From an uncultured beta proteobacterium (GTDB taxonomy: Bacteria; Pseudomonadota; Gammaproteobacteria; Burkholderiales; Burkholderiaceae_C), in contig CAJAES010000120.1 in NCBI GenBank assembly GCA_903938815.1, positions 1 to 43,926 of the forward strand: 43,926 bases of DNA. The letters are read 5' to 3'. The translations under genes and the position numbers were made by a program. The notes under the pieces were generated by a model, which did no database searches, was not told the origin of the DNA, and saw only the letters and a program-made list of their open reading frames with translations. Positions within the stretch are counted from its first letter, which is position 1; each line of letters opens with the position of its first letter. This document shows positions 1-8,272 of the stretch, in pieces.

Positions 1-67
1 AAGACTGAATTGGTTCCAGCCTCGCCCGCCAGGCGCACCGCCCGCCTCGCCTAAGATCCCCGGCTCC

Positions 68-2662
68 ATGACCGAGCCGACCTCCGACGCCGAACGCCTG
101 AAGGGCGACCTGTCCGCCCACACGCCCATGATGCAGCAGTACCTGCGCATCAAGGCCGAGCACGCCGACGCGCTGGTGCTCTACCGCATGGGCGACTTCT
201 ACGAGCTGTTCTACGACGATGCCCGCCGGGCCCACCGCCTGCTGGACATCACGCTGACGACGCGCGGCCAGAGTGCGGGCGAGCCCGTGGTGATGGCCGG
301 CGTGCCGGTGCATGCGCTGGAGAACTACCTCGCGCGGCTGATCCGCCTGGGTGAGGCCGTGGCCATCGCCGAGCAGGTGGGCGACGTGGCCACCGCCAAG
401 GGGCCGGTGGAGCGCAAGGTGGTGCGCGTGGTGACGCCCGGGACGGTGACGGACACCGAACTGATGGCCGACCGCGCCGACACCCTGCTGCTGGCCGTGC
501 ACCGGATCCGCCAGACCTGGGGCCTGGCCTGGCTGGGCCTGAGCAGCGGCCGACTGGGCCTGAGCGAGTGCGACGAGACCGAGCTTCCCGGCTGGCTGGC
601 GCGGCTGGCGCCCGCCGAGATCCTGCACGACGGCAGCGCGCCGGCCTGGCCCGGCGTGCCCGGGGCGCGCACCGCGCGGCCGGCCTGGCAGTTCGAGAGC
701 GCACTCGGCCTGAAGAAGCTGTGCGAGCAGCTGCAGGTGGCCTCGCTCGCCGGCTTCAACGGGCAGGACCTGCCCGCCGCGCACGCGGCGGCCGCCGCGC
801 TGCTGAGCTTTGCCGAACACACGCAGGGCCGGGCGATGGCCCACGTGCGCACGCTGGAAGTGCAGCGCGCCACCGACCTGATCGACCTGCCGCCCGCCAC
901 GCTGCGCAACCTCGAACTGGTGCAGACGCTGCGCGGCGAGGACGCGCCCACGCTGCTGTCGCTGCTGGACAGCTGCAAGTCGGGCATGGGCAGCCGCCTG
1001 CTGCGCCAGTGGCTGACACAGCCGCAGCGCGACCGGCGCACCGCCAGCGCGCGGCTCGATGCCATCGGCGCGATGCACGCCCAGGGCTTCGCGTCACTGC
1101 GCGAACGCATGGCCCACATCAGCGACGTCGAGCGCATCACCGCGCGCATCGCGCTTCGCTCGGTGCGCCCGCGCGAGCTCTCGGGCCTGCGCGACACGCT
1201 GGCCACGCTGCCTTCGCTGCGCGGCGTGGCGCCCTCCGGCACGCCGCTGCTGGATGCGCTGCACGCCGCGCTGCAGCCCGATGCCGGCATCGCCGAGCTG
1301 CTGCGCGCCATCGCCGACGAGCCCGCCGTGCTGCTGCGCGACGGCGGCGTGATCGCGCCGGGCGTGGACGCCGACCTCGACGAACTGCGCGCCATCGGCG
1401 CGAACTGCGACGCCTTCCTGCTCGACCTGGAGCAGCGCGAACGCGCCCGCAGCGGCATCGCGAACCTGCGCGTGATGTTCAACAAGGTGCACGGGTTCTA
1501 CATCGAGATCACGGCCTCGCAGCTGGGCAAGGTGCCGGCGGACTACCAGCGCCGCCAGACGATGAAGAACGCCGAGCGCTACATCACGCCTGAGCTGAAG
1601 GCTTTCGAGGACAAGGCGCTGTCGGCGCAGGACCGCTCGCTCGCGCGCGAGAAATGGCTCTACGAGACGCTGGTGGATGCGCTGCAGGCCCATCTGGCGG
1701 AACTGGGCGCCCTGGCGCGCGCGCTGGCCAGCCTGGATGCGCTGGCGTCGCTGGCCGAGCGCGCGGCGACGCTGGGCTGGTGCCGGCCGGAGTTCGTGCC
1801 CTACCCCTGCCTGTCGATCCAGGACGGGCGCCACCCGGTGGTGGAAGCACGCCTGCAGGAGACCGGCGGCGGCACGTTCATCGCCAACCACTGCCGGCTC
1901 GACGCGAAGACCCGGATGCTCGTCATCACCGGCCCCAACATGGGCGGCAAGAGCACCTTCATGCGCCAGGTGGCGCTGATCGTGCTGCTGGCCTCGGTGG
2001 GCAGCTGCGTGCCGGCCAGCGCCTGCCGGCTCGGGCCCATCGACGCCATCCACACCCGCATCGGCGCAGCCGACGACCTGGCCAACGCACAGTCCACCTT
2101 CATGGTCGAGATGACCGAGGCGGCCGCCATCATCCACGCGGCCACCGAGCACAGCCTGGTGCTGATGGACGAGATCGGCCGCGGCACCAGCACCTTCGAC
2201 GGCCTGGCGCTGGCCGGCGCCATCGCCACGCAGCTGCACGACCGCAACAAGGCCTTCACGCTGTTCGCCACGCACTACTTCGAGCTGACCGCCTTCCCCG
2301 AGAAGCACACGGGCGCAGTGAACGTGCACGTGGGCGCCGCCGAGGCCGGCGACCGCATCGTCTTCCTGCACCAGCTCGAACCCGGCCCGGCCAGCCGCAG
2401 CTACGGCGTGCAGGTGGCGCGCCTGGCCGGCATGCCGGCGCCGCTGATACGTCAGGCGCGCGCGGCGCTGGAGGCGCTGGAAGCGCAGTCCGGCGCGCAG
2501 CAGGCGCAGGTGGACCTGTTCGCCGCGCCGCCTGCGGTGGCCGTGCCCGAACCTTCGGCGCTTATCGCGGCATTGGCCAGGCTCGACCCTGATACGCTCT
2601 CCCCGCGCGAGGCGCTGGACGCCCTCTACCGCCTGAAAAAGCTCTCGAAAGACGCCCCATGA
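68..2662 (+). CDS. mutS: DNA mismatch repair protein MutS
   Basis: MutS recognises base mismatches and small loops and, with MutL, starts strand-specific repair in the cytoplasm. The 864-residue protein has the usual full length. Near residue 40 it shows the mismatch-wedging Phe-x-Glu motif (GDFYELFYDD). The C-terminal ATPase has Walker A GPNMGGKST at about residue 620, Walker B LVLMDEIGRGTS at about 700 and the FATHYFEL histidine segment. The order is mismatch-binding, connector, core/lever, clamp, ATPase. The ATG at 68 gives the canonical N-terminus; only 67 bases lie upstream, so its promoter is not fully visible. The stop codon overlaps the next gene by four bases (ATGA), suggesting translational coupling to an Anbu-type peptidase. 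Confidence 0.98.
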   Translation: MTEPTSDAERLKGDLSAHTPMMQQYLRIKAEHADALVLYRMGDFYELFYDDARRAHRLLDITLTTRGQSAGEPVVMAGVPVHALENYLARLIRLGEAVAIAEQVGDVATAKGPVERKVVRVVTPGTVTDTELMADRADTLLLAVHRIRQTWGLAWLGLSSGRLGLSECDETELPGWLARLAPAEILHDGSAPAWPGVPGARTARPAWQFESALGLKKLCEQLQVASLAGFNGQDLPAAHAAAAALLSFAEHTQGRAMAHVRTLEVQRATDLIDLPPATLRNLELVQTLRGEDAPTLLSLLDSCKSGMGSRLLRQWLTQPQRDRRTASARLDAIGAMHAQGFASLRERMAHISDVERITARIALRSVRPRELSGLRDTLATLPSLRGVAPSGTPLLDALHAALQPDAGIAELLRAIADEPAVLLRDGGVIAPGVDADLDELRAIGANCDAFLLDLEQRERARSGIANLRVMFNKVHGFYIEITASQLGKVPADYQRRQTMKNAERYITPELKAFEDKALSAQDRSLAREKWLYETLVDALQAHLAELGALARALASLDALASLAERAATLGWCRPEFVPYPCLSIQDGRHPVVEARLQETGGGTFIANHCRLDAKTRMLVITGPNMGGKSTFMRQVALIVLLASVGSCVPASACRLGPIDAIHTRIGAADDLANAQSTFMVEMTEAAAIIHAATEHSLVLMDEIGRGTSTFDGLALAGAIATQLHDRNKAFTLFATHYFELTAFPEKHTGAVNVHVGAAEAGDRIVFLHQLEPGPASRSYGVQVARLAGMPAPLIRQARAALEALEAQSGAQQAQVDLFAAPPAVAVPEPSALIAALARLDPDTLSPREALDALYRLKKLSKDAP

Positions 2663-3483
2663 CCTACTGCGTAGGCATCAAGCTCGATGCCGGCCTCGTG
2701 TTCCTGTCCGACTCGCGCACCAACGCGGGCATGGACCAGATCAGCACCTTCCGCAAGATGATGATCTACGAGAAGGCCGACGACCGTTTCATGGTGCTGC
2801 TGTCGGCCGGCAACCTGAGCATCAGCCAGAGCGTGCGCGAGATCCTGCAGGTCGAGAAGCTCGACAACGGCGGCGCCGAGCCGCTGACGATCTGGAATGC
2901 GCCCTCGATGTTCGATGCCGTGCGCGTGCTCGGCAGCGCCGTGCGCCGCGTGTACGAGCAGGACGGCCCCTCGCTGAAGCAGGCGGGCGTCGATTTCAAC
3001 GCCAGCATGATCTTCGGCGGCCAGATCATGGGCGAGCCGATGCGCCTGTTCCTCGTGTATTCGGCCGGCAACTTCATCGAGGCCACGCGCGAGACCTGCT
3101 ACTTCCAGGTGGGCGAAAGCAAGTACGGCAAGCCCATCCTGGACCGCGTGCTGACGCCCTCCACGCCGCTGGACGAAGCCGCGAAATGCGCGCTGGTGTC
3201 GATGGACAGCACGCTGAAATCCAACCTCGGCGTGGGGCTGCCGCTCGACCTGCTGGTCTACCGCGAAGGCAGCTTCCAGACGGAGCAGATCGTCTGCATC
3301 GACGAGCAGAACCCGTACTTCCGGATGATCCACGACACCTGGGGGCAGCGCCTGCGGGAAGTCTTCGAGAGCATCGATGACCCGCGCTGGGACGGCGGCG
3401 ACTCCGCGCACCCGCTGATGAGCCCGCTGCGGCGCTACGAGCCCATGCGCAAGATCAGGCATCCGGGCGAGCGCATCGTCTGA
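2659..3483 (+). CDS. Anbu-type proteasome-like peptidase
   Basis: A 274-residue Ntn-hydrolase of the 20S proteasome / HslV superfamily, most like the bacterial Anbu (ancestral beta subunit) proteins. The N-terminus MTYCVGIKLDAGLVFLSDSR places Thr2 at the position of the N-terminal nucleophile after removal of Met, with no propeptide, as in Anbu. The SDSRTNAG block is the conserved stretch after the second strand. Anbu proteins form ring-like or helical cytoplasmic assemblies whose substrates are largely unknown. The gene overlaps mutS by four bases, so the two are probably co-transcribed. Partners often reported beside Anbu (transglutaminase-like, alpha-E and ATP-grasp proteins) are not present here. 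A distant proteasome-like hydrolase of other function cannot be excluded. Confidence 0.9.
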   Translation: MTYCVGIKLDAGLVFLSDSRTNAGMDQISTFRKMMIYEKADDRFMVLLSAGNLSISQSVREILQVEKLDNGGAEPLTIWNAPSMFDAVRVLGSAVRRVYEQDGPSLKQAGVDFNASMIFGGQIMGEPMRLFLVYSAGNFIEATRETCYFQVGESKYGKPILDRVLTPSTPLDEAAKCALVSMDSTLKSNLGVGLPLDLLVYREGSFQTEQIVCIDEQNPYFRMIHDTWGQRLREVFESIDDPRWDGGDSAHPLMSPLRRYEPMRKIRHPGERIV

Positions 3484-3507
3484 AGGGGGCGGGCGAAGGC
3501 GGCGCAG

Positions 3508-3555
3508 CGAAGATGACAAAAACGTCATCTTCGTGTCCGGTAGACGTCGGACACG
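3508..3555. promoter_or_regulatory. Two adjoining inverted repeats upstream of the DUF4148-like gene
   Basis: Two perfect dyads lie back to back in the 149-base gap. The first has 10-bp arms CGAAGATGAC / GTCATCTTCG at 3508-3517 and 3524-3533 around an A-rich 6-base loop. The second has 8-bp arms CGTGTCCG / CGGACACG at 3532-3539 and 3548-3555. They begin 25 bases after the Anbu stop and end 77 bases before the next ATG. Neither is followed by a T run, so they are not classic terminators. They could be a factor-binding site, an mRNA-stability structure or a combined terminator/operator. Confidence 0.6.
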
Positions 3556-3632
3556 GTTTCTAAAGTTCAGTTCATGGAAGGGCGAACTGCCCCGACATCG
3601 CAACAAACCCACTGAACTCACGGAGCCTCCAC

Positions 3633-4013
3633 ATGAACACCCGCCTCACCGCCACCGCCGCCCTCCTCGCCGCCCTGTTCGTCGCACCCGCCGCGATGGC
3701 CCAGGAAGCCACGCCCGACGGCTTCAAGTCCTTCACGGGCTCGAGCCTGACGCGCGAAGCCGTCCGCGCCGATGCCACCGCCGCCCTGAAGGCCGGCCTG
3801 ATCGAAACCGGCGAAGCCTCTGTCGCCACCGCCGCGTTCCAGCCGACCCGGGCCCGCGCCCAGGTCGCAGCCGAAGGCCGCGAAGCCATGCGCCTGGGCG
3901 CCGTCGCCTTCGGCGAAGGCCCGGGCGTGATCGTCACGCCGGCTCAGGCCGAGTCGATCCGCCTGGCGGGCCTGCAGGCCATCGGCCAGACGGTGGCCAG
4001 CGCCAGCCGCTGA
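3633..4013 (+). CDS. Small secreted DUF4148-like protein
   Basis: A 126-residue protein with a clear Sec signal peptide (residues 1-23, basic start, Ala/Leu core, AMA-Q cleavage region), followed by a short helical, Ala/Arg/Glu-rich mature part with repeated SLTREAV / RAQVAAEGREAMR-type segments. This matches the general look of the DUF4148 family of small periplasmic proteins common in Burkholderiales, whose function is unknown. The start at 3633 is preceded by an AC-rich leader containing CGGAG. It has its own upstream regulatory region with paired inverted repeats and is closed by a strong terminator 33 bases downstream, so it is probably monocistronic. The family assignment is by appearance only. 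Confidence 0.75.
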   Translation: MNTRLTATAALLAALFVAPAAMAQEATPDGFKSFTGSSLTREAVRADATAALKAGLIETGEASVATAAFQPTRARAQVAAEGREAMRLGAVAFGEGPGVIVTPAQAESIRLAGLQAIGQTVASASR

Positions 4014-4046
4014 ACGACAGGGACACGCCCTTGCGTGTCGTGATCA

Positions 4047-4069
4047 GGGCGCCCACGGGCGCCCTTTTT
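4047..4069 (+). terminator. Rho-independent terminator
   Basis: A G+C-only 7-bp stem (GGGCGCC at 4047-4053 with GGCGCCC at 4058-4064) closes a 4-base loop and is followed at once by TTTTT. It ends the transcript of the DUF4148-like gene. Confidence 0.9.
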
Positions 4070-4103
4070 CATGGCGCCGCGCCGGGTCGGGCACACTCGC
4101 GGG

Positions 4104-4919
4104 ATGCCGCGTACCCTCGTCTTCAGCCACGCCAACGGTTTTCCGGCGGGCACCTACCGCGTCCTGTTCGAGCAGTGGCGCGCCGCCGGCTGGCACGTCC
4201 TGGCGCCCGAGAAGTTCGGCCACGACCCGCGCTATCCCGTCACCGGCAACTGGCCGCACCTGCGTGACGAACTCACCGACTTCATCCGTACGCGAACCGC
4301 CGGCCGCCCGGTGTGGCTGGTCGGGCATTCGCTGGGCGGCTACCTGTCGCTGCTGGCCGCCTGCAAGCAGCCGGAGCTCGTGCGCGGAGTGCTGATGATC
4401 GATTCACCCGTGCTGGGCGGCTGGCGCGCGCACAGCGTCCAGGTCATGAAGGCCACCCGCCTGATCGGCCGTGTCTCGCCGGGCAAGATCTCGCAGACGC
4501 GGCGCAACCACTGGCCCTCCGCCGAGGCGGCGCTCGCGCACTACGCGAACAAGCCCGCCTTCGCCCGCTGGGACCCGCGCGTGCTGGCCGACTACATCGC
4601 CGCTGGCACCGAGCCTGCCCCCCAGGGCGGCGTGCAGCTGGCGTTCCGGCGCGAGGTCGAAACGCGCATCTACAACACGTTGGCGCACCACTTCGACGAC
4701 CTGCTGCATCGCCACCCGCCGAAGTGCCCACTGGGCTTCCTCGGCGGGACGCAATCCAACGAGGTGCGGCAGGTGGGCCTGGCGCCCACGCGCGCCGTCA
4801 CGCGGGGGCGCATGCGCTGGATGGAAGGCACCCACCTGTTTCCGATGGAACACCCGCAGGCCACGGCCGAAGCGGTGCTGGAAGAACTGACCGCCATGGC
4901 GGCCGAGGTACCTGAATGA
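4104..4919 (+). CDS. Alpha/beta hydrolase
   Basis: A 271-residue alpha/beta-hydrolase-fold protein. The N-terminus PRTLVFSHANGFPAGTYR carries the oxyanion-hole HANG (HGxP-like) element. The nucleophile elbow is GHSLGG (WLVGHSLGGYLS, about residue 75), and a C-terminal EGTHLFPMEHP supplies the catalytic His. I chose the ATG at 4104 because an upstream ATG at 4071 lies on the terminator of the preceding gene. The 3' end overlaps the HMG-CoA lyase gene by four bases, so the two are translationally coupled. An esterase or thioesterase role in acyl or leucine catabolism is possible, but the substrate cannot be read from the sequence. Confidence 0.88.
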   Translation: MPRTLVFSHANGFPAGTYRVLFEQWRAAGWHVLAPEKFGHDPRYPVTGNWPHLRDELTDFIRTRTAGRPVWLVGHSLGGYLSLLAACKQPELVRGVLMIDSPVLGGWRAHSVQVMKATRLIGRVSPGKISQTRRNHWPSAEAALAHYANKPAFARWDPRVLADYIAAGTEPAPQGGVQLAFRREVETRIYNTLAHHFDDLLHRHPPKCPLGFLGGTQSNEVRQVGLAPTRAVTRGRMRWMEGTHLFPMEHPQATAEAVLEELTAMAAEVPE

Positions 4920-5827
4920 ACACGAATGTCCGCATCGTCGAGGTGGGCCCGCGCGACGGGCTGCAGAACGAGAAGCAGACCGTGCCCGCCGCGGTCAAGC
5001 TCGAACTCATCCGCCGCCTGGCCGCCGCCGGGCTCAGGACGATCGAGGCCACGGCCTTCGTCAGCCCGAAGTGGGTGCCGCAGATGGCCGACCAGGCGGA
5101 AGTCATGGCCGGCCTGCCGAACCTGCCCGACGTGAACTTCCCGGTGCTGGCGCCCAACCTCAAGGGCTTCGAGGCGGCTCTGGCCGCAGGCGCCCGCGAG
5201 GTGGCGGTGTTCGCCGCCGCCAGCGAGAGCTTCTCGCAGAAGAACATCAACTGCTCCATCGCCGAATCCATCCAGCGGTTCGTGACCGTGTTCGATGCTG
5301 CGCGCGCGGCTGGCGTGCGGGTGCGCGGCTATGTTTCCTGCGTGGTGGCCTGCCCGTACGAAGGCGCGATCGCGCCGGCGCAGGCGGCGGCCGTCGCGGC
5401 GCAGCTGCACGAGATGGGCGCCTATGAAGTCTCGCTGGGCGACACCATCGGCGCCGGCACGCCGGGCAGCGTGCTGCGGCTGCTGGAGGCCACGGCCGCC
5501 CGCGTGCCCGTGGCCCTGCTGGCGGGGCACTACCACGACACCTACGGCATGGCCGTTGCCAACGTGCACGCCTCGTACCAGTTCGGCCTGCGCGTGTTCG
5601 ACAGCTCGGTGGCGGGTCTGGGCGGCTGCCCCTACGCCAAGGGCGCCACCGGCAACGTGGCCACCGAGGACATCGTCTACCTGCTGCACGGTCTGGGTGC
5701 CACTACCGGCGTCGACCTGGACGCGCTGGTGGATGCGGGCGCGTGGATCAGCGCCGAACTCGGGCGCCCGAGCGGCTCGCGCGTGGCGCGCGCGATGCTG
5801 GCCAAGCGGCCGCCCACAGAGGCCTGA
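4916..5827 (+). CDS. mvaB: Hydroxymethylglutaryl-CoA lyase
   Basis: Cleaves 3-hydroxy-3-methylglutaryl-CoA to acetoacetate and acetyl-CoA, the last step of leucine degradation. The 303-residue protein is a DRE-TIM metallolyase: the N-terminus VRIVEVGPRDGLQNEK contains the divalent-metal Asp and catalytic Arg. The GHYHDTYGMA block at about residue 203 supplies the metal-binding histidines, and GLGGCPYAKGATGN near residue 235 contains the active-site Cys loop typical of HMG-CoA lyase. Length and motifs are complete. It overlaps the upstream hydrolase gene (ATGA) and faces the convergent SulP gene 12 bases beyond its stop. No other leucine-catabolism genes are in the window. Confidence 0.93.
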   Translation: MNTNVRIVEVGPRDGLQNEKQTVPAAVKLELIRRLAAAGLRTIEATAFVSPKWVPQMADQAEVMAGLPNLPDVNFPVLAPNLKGFEAALAAGAREVAVFAAASESFSQKNINCSIAESIQRFVTVFDAARAAGVRVRGYVSCVVACPYEGAIAPAQAAAVAAQLHEMGAYEVSLGDTIGAGTPGSVLRLLEATAARVPVALLAGHYHDTYGMAVANVHASYQFGLRVFDSSVAGLGGCPYAKGATGNVATEDIVYLLHGLGATTGVDLDALVDAGAWISAELGRPSGSRVARAMLAKRPPTEA

Positions 5828-5839
5828 AGCCGGCGGCCT

Positions 5840-8068
5840 TCAGTGGCTCGACGCCCGCCAGGCGTCGGCCGCGAAGCGCAGCCGCTCGGCCAGGTGAACG
5901 GCCAGGTTGCGGTAGACCAGCGTCACCAGTTCGGGTTCGGTGGCCTGCAGCGACAACAGATCGGCAAGCGACAGCGCGTGCACCACCGAGGGCTCCTCGG
6001 CCATTGCATGGGCCGACCGGCCGCGCCCGTCCAGCAGCGCCAGTTCGCCGAACATCTTGCCCGGCGTGAAGCTGACGTAGCGCTGCACCATGCCGTGCAG
6101 CGGCGACGGCGCACTGACGATGCTGATGGCGCCTTCGCTGAGCACGTACAGGGCATCGCCTGCATCGCCTTCGGCGAACAGGCGCTCCCCGGCGGCCAGG
6201 CGCCGCTCGGCCAGGCGCCCGGCCAGGCGTTCGCACTGGGCCGGTGTCATGCCGCGCATCAGGTCGGTGTCGGCCAGCGCCACGCGGGCCGGGCCTCGCG
6301 CCGGGGTGGCCTCGGCCAGCAGGGCGTCCTCCGCGGCCTCGACGGCGCGGTCGACATCGTCGAACCAGTCGGGGCACGGGCGCGCCATAAACGCCCCGGC
6401 CGCCCGCAGCGCGCCGCCATGCGGGCCGCCTTCGGTGACACCCGCCAGCAGCAGCCGGATGCCGCGCCGTCCCAGGGACCGCGCCGACTGCGCCAGGACG
6501 AGCGCGCCCGAGGCGTCGATGGTGCCGACCCTGCGGAAATCGAGCACCAGCGCCCGGCACCCGGCGGGCAAGGCCAGCGCGGCTTCCGTGAGCCGCTCGG
6601 CGCTGCCGAAGAAGAGCGCACCTTCGAGCTGCATCACTTCGATGGCACGCCTGCGGGGCCTCAGCACCGCTTCGTCGGCCACGGAGCGCAGGCGCCTCGA
6701 CGGTTCGGCTTCGGCGTTGGTGCGGTTGCGGATGAGCGAGCGATTCATGCCGCCGATGAACAGCAGCATCGACGCGAGCAAGCCCGCCGTCACGCCGGCC
6801 ACGAAGCCCCACCCGATGGTGATGCCGAACACCATGGCCACCACCGCGAGATCGGTCAGCGCGGCCCGGCTGTGCTGGCCGGCGAACCACTGGCGCAGCA
6901 GGTGGCCGGTCCAGCGGTCCGCGAGCGACCAGCCGACGACGACCATGATGCCGGCCAGCGCCGTGACAGGCAGCCAGGCGATGAGCGGCCCGCCGAAGGT
7001 CGCGAGCAGCGCGAAGAACACGGAACCCGCGAAGATGGCCGCGGGCGTGCGCCCGCCGGCCTGCAGCGTCGGCAGGGACCGGCCGCGCACCGGCACCACC
7101 GGCAGGCCGCCCAGGCAACCGCAGACCAGGTTGGCCAGGCCATAGGCGCGAAGCTCGGGGCCGGGGTCGGTGCGCGCGTCCAGCAACTGGTCGACGGCCA
7201 GCGTGGTGAGCACGCACTCGAGCGTCCCGACGATGGCCAGCACCAGCGCCGTGGTCAGCACCAGGCTGCCGTGGCGCTGCATGAGCGCCAGGCCGTCATG
7301 GCCGAACAGCGGCAGCAGCGCCTGCGGGTTGAACAGGCCCGACGGGATGGGGCCGACCACCGGGCCGTCCTCGACGCCGGGCCACACCAGATGCACCGCA
7401 TAGTGGAGCGCAGCGCCGATCAGCAGCGCCAGCAGGGCCCCGGGCAGACGCGGCCACCAGCGGCCGAAGCCCACATACAGGGCGGCGGTCAGCAGCCCGA
7501 GCGCCAGGGTGACCGGCTGCGCCTGCGACATCCATGCCGCACCAGGGGCCAGGCCGGCGCCGAGCGGCAGGCCCAGCAGGGCCGGCAGTTGCGCGAAGAG
7601 CAAGAGCGCAGCGATGCCGTTCATGAAACCCGCCAGCACCGGCTGCGGAACGTACTTGGCCAGCTGGGCGACCCCCAGGCCGGCCATGAGCCACTGCAGC
7701 AGGCCCATGCCGACGACGGCGGCCGCGCCCATCGCCAGCAAGGCGCGCAGATGCTCCGGCTTGCCGGCGTCGAATGCCGGGTCTCGCACCAGCGTGAGGA
7801 TGAGCGCGCTGTAGATCAGCGCCAGCGCGGCGCCCGGCCCGCCGCCCGGCAGCGCGCTGCGCGCGCACAGCGACAGCACGATCCCGCCCGCCACCACGCT
7901 GACCAGCGCCGCGGGCACGCCGATGCCCAGTCCCGCCGGCCCCAGGGCGCCATAGGCGAGCAGCCCCTGCGTGAGAACCGCCGCCAGGTAGGCGACGGTG
8001 CCGGCGAGGCCGGCATTCCATTCGGCGGGGCGTCGCAAAGCCGCCAGGCGGCCGATCACGCCCGACAT
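5840..8068 (-). CDS. SulP-family anion transporter with STAS and cyclic-nucleotide-binding domains
   Basis: A 742-residue inner-membrane protein (from the ATG at 8068) with three parts. About 400 residues form many hydrophobic segments of the SulP/SLC26 transporter fold. A STAS domain follows (ALFFGSAERL ... VLDFRRVGTIDASGA, about residues 480-590). The last 130 residues resemble a cNMP-binding domain (RLAAGERLFAEGDAGDALYVLSEGAISIV ending in a GKMFGELALLDGRGRSAHAM-type phosphate-binding cassette). SulP proteins carry sulfate, bicarbonate or dicarboxylates; the substrate here is not determined. A GTG at 8122 in the same frame is an alternative start. I prefer 8068 because it overlaps the end of a small upstream frame with a good ribosome-binding site. 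Confidence 0.9.
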   Translation of the reverse strand: MSGVIGRLAALRRPAEWNAGLAGTVAYLAAVLTQGLLAYGALGPAGLGIGVPAALVSVVAGGIVLSLCARSALPGGGPGAALALIYSALILTLVRDPAFDAGKPEHLRALLAMGAAAVVGMGLLQWLMAGLGVAQLAKYVPQPVLAGFMNGIAALLLFAQLPALLGLPLGAGLAPGAAWMSQAQPVTLALGLLTAALYVGFGRWWPRLPGALLALLIGAALHYAVHLVWPGVEDGPVVGPIPSGLFNPQALLPLFGHDGLALMQRHGSLVLTTALVLAIVGTLECVLTTLAVDQLLDARTDPGPELRAYGLANLVCGCLGGLPVVPVRGRSLPTLQAGGRTPAAIFAGSVFFALLATFGGPLIAWLPVTALAGIMVVVGWSLADRWTGHLLRQWFAGQHSRAALTDLAVVAMVFGITIGWGFVAGVTAGLLASMLLFIGGMNRSLIRNRTNAEAEPSRRLRSVADEAVLRPRRRAIEVMQLEGALFFGSAERLTEAALALPAGCRALVLDFRRVGTIDASGALVLAQSARSLGRRGIRLLLAGVTEGGPHGGALRAAGAFMARPCPDWFDDVDRAVEAAEDALLAEATPARGPARVALADTDLMRGMTPAQCERLAGRLAERRLAAGERLFAEGDAGDALYVLSEGAISIVSAPSPLHGMVQRYVSFTPGKMFGELALLDGRGRSAHAMAEEPSVVHALSLADLLSLQATEPELVTLVYRNLAVHLAERLRFAADAWRASSH

Positions 8069-8127
8069 GCGCCCGCTTGAACGCGTTCCAACCGGCTGGC
8101 AGTCTTGTCGCTGCAGTCCCACTCCAT
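8056..8127 (-). CDS. Possible 23-codon leader ORF upstream of the SulP gene
   Basis: An ATG at 8127 is preceded at ideal distance (7 bases) by GGGAGG, a better Shine-Dalgarno than any in front of the SulP starts. It opens a 23-codon frame beginning MEWDCSDK whose TGA overlaps the SulP ATG by 13 bases. This arrangement would allow translational coupling. Equally, the Shine-Dalgarno may serve the GTG at 8122, which would extend SulP by 18 residues. Nothing in the peptide is recognisable. Confidence 0.35.
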   Translation of the reverse strand: MEWDCSDKTASRLERVQAGACRA

Positions 8128-8272
8128 GATGTCCCCTCCCGATATCGCGGGCGGAGTGTATCGGCGGGGCGGCGACGGGCGTTTCGGCGCACCCCCGAAC
8201 GTATACTCACCCTTTACCAATTGGGCATGCGCGTGGCTCTCCTGCGAGAGCCGGCCGACGCATGCGATGTCC

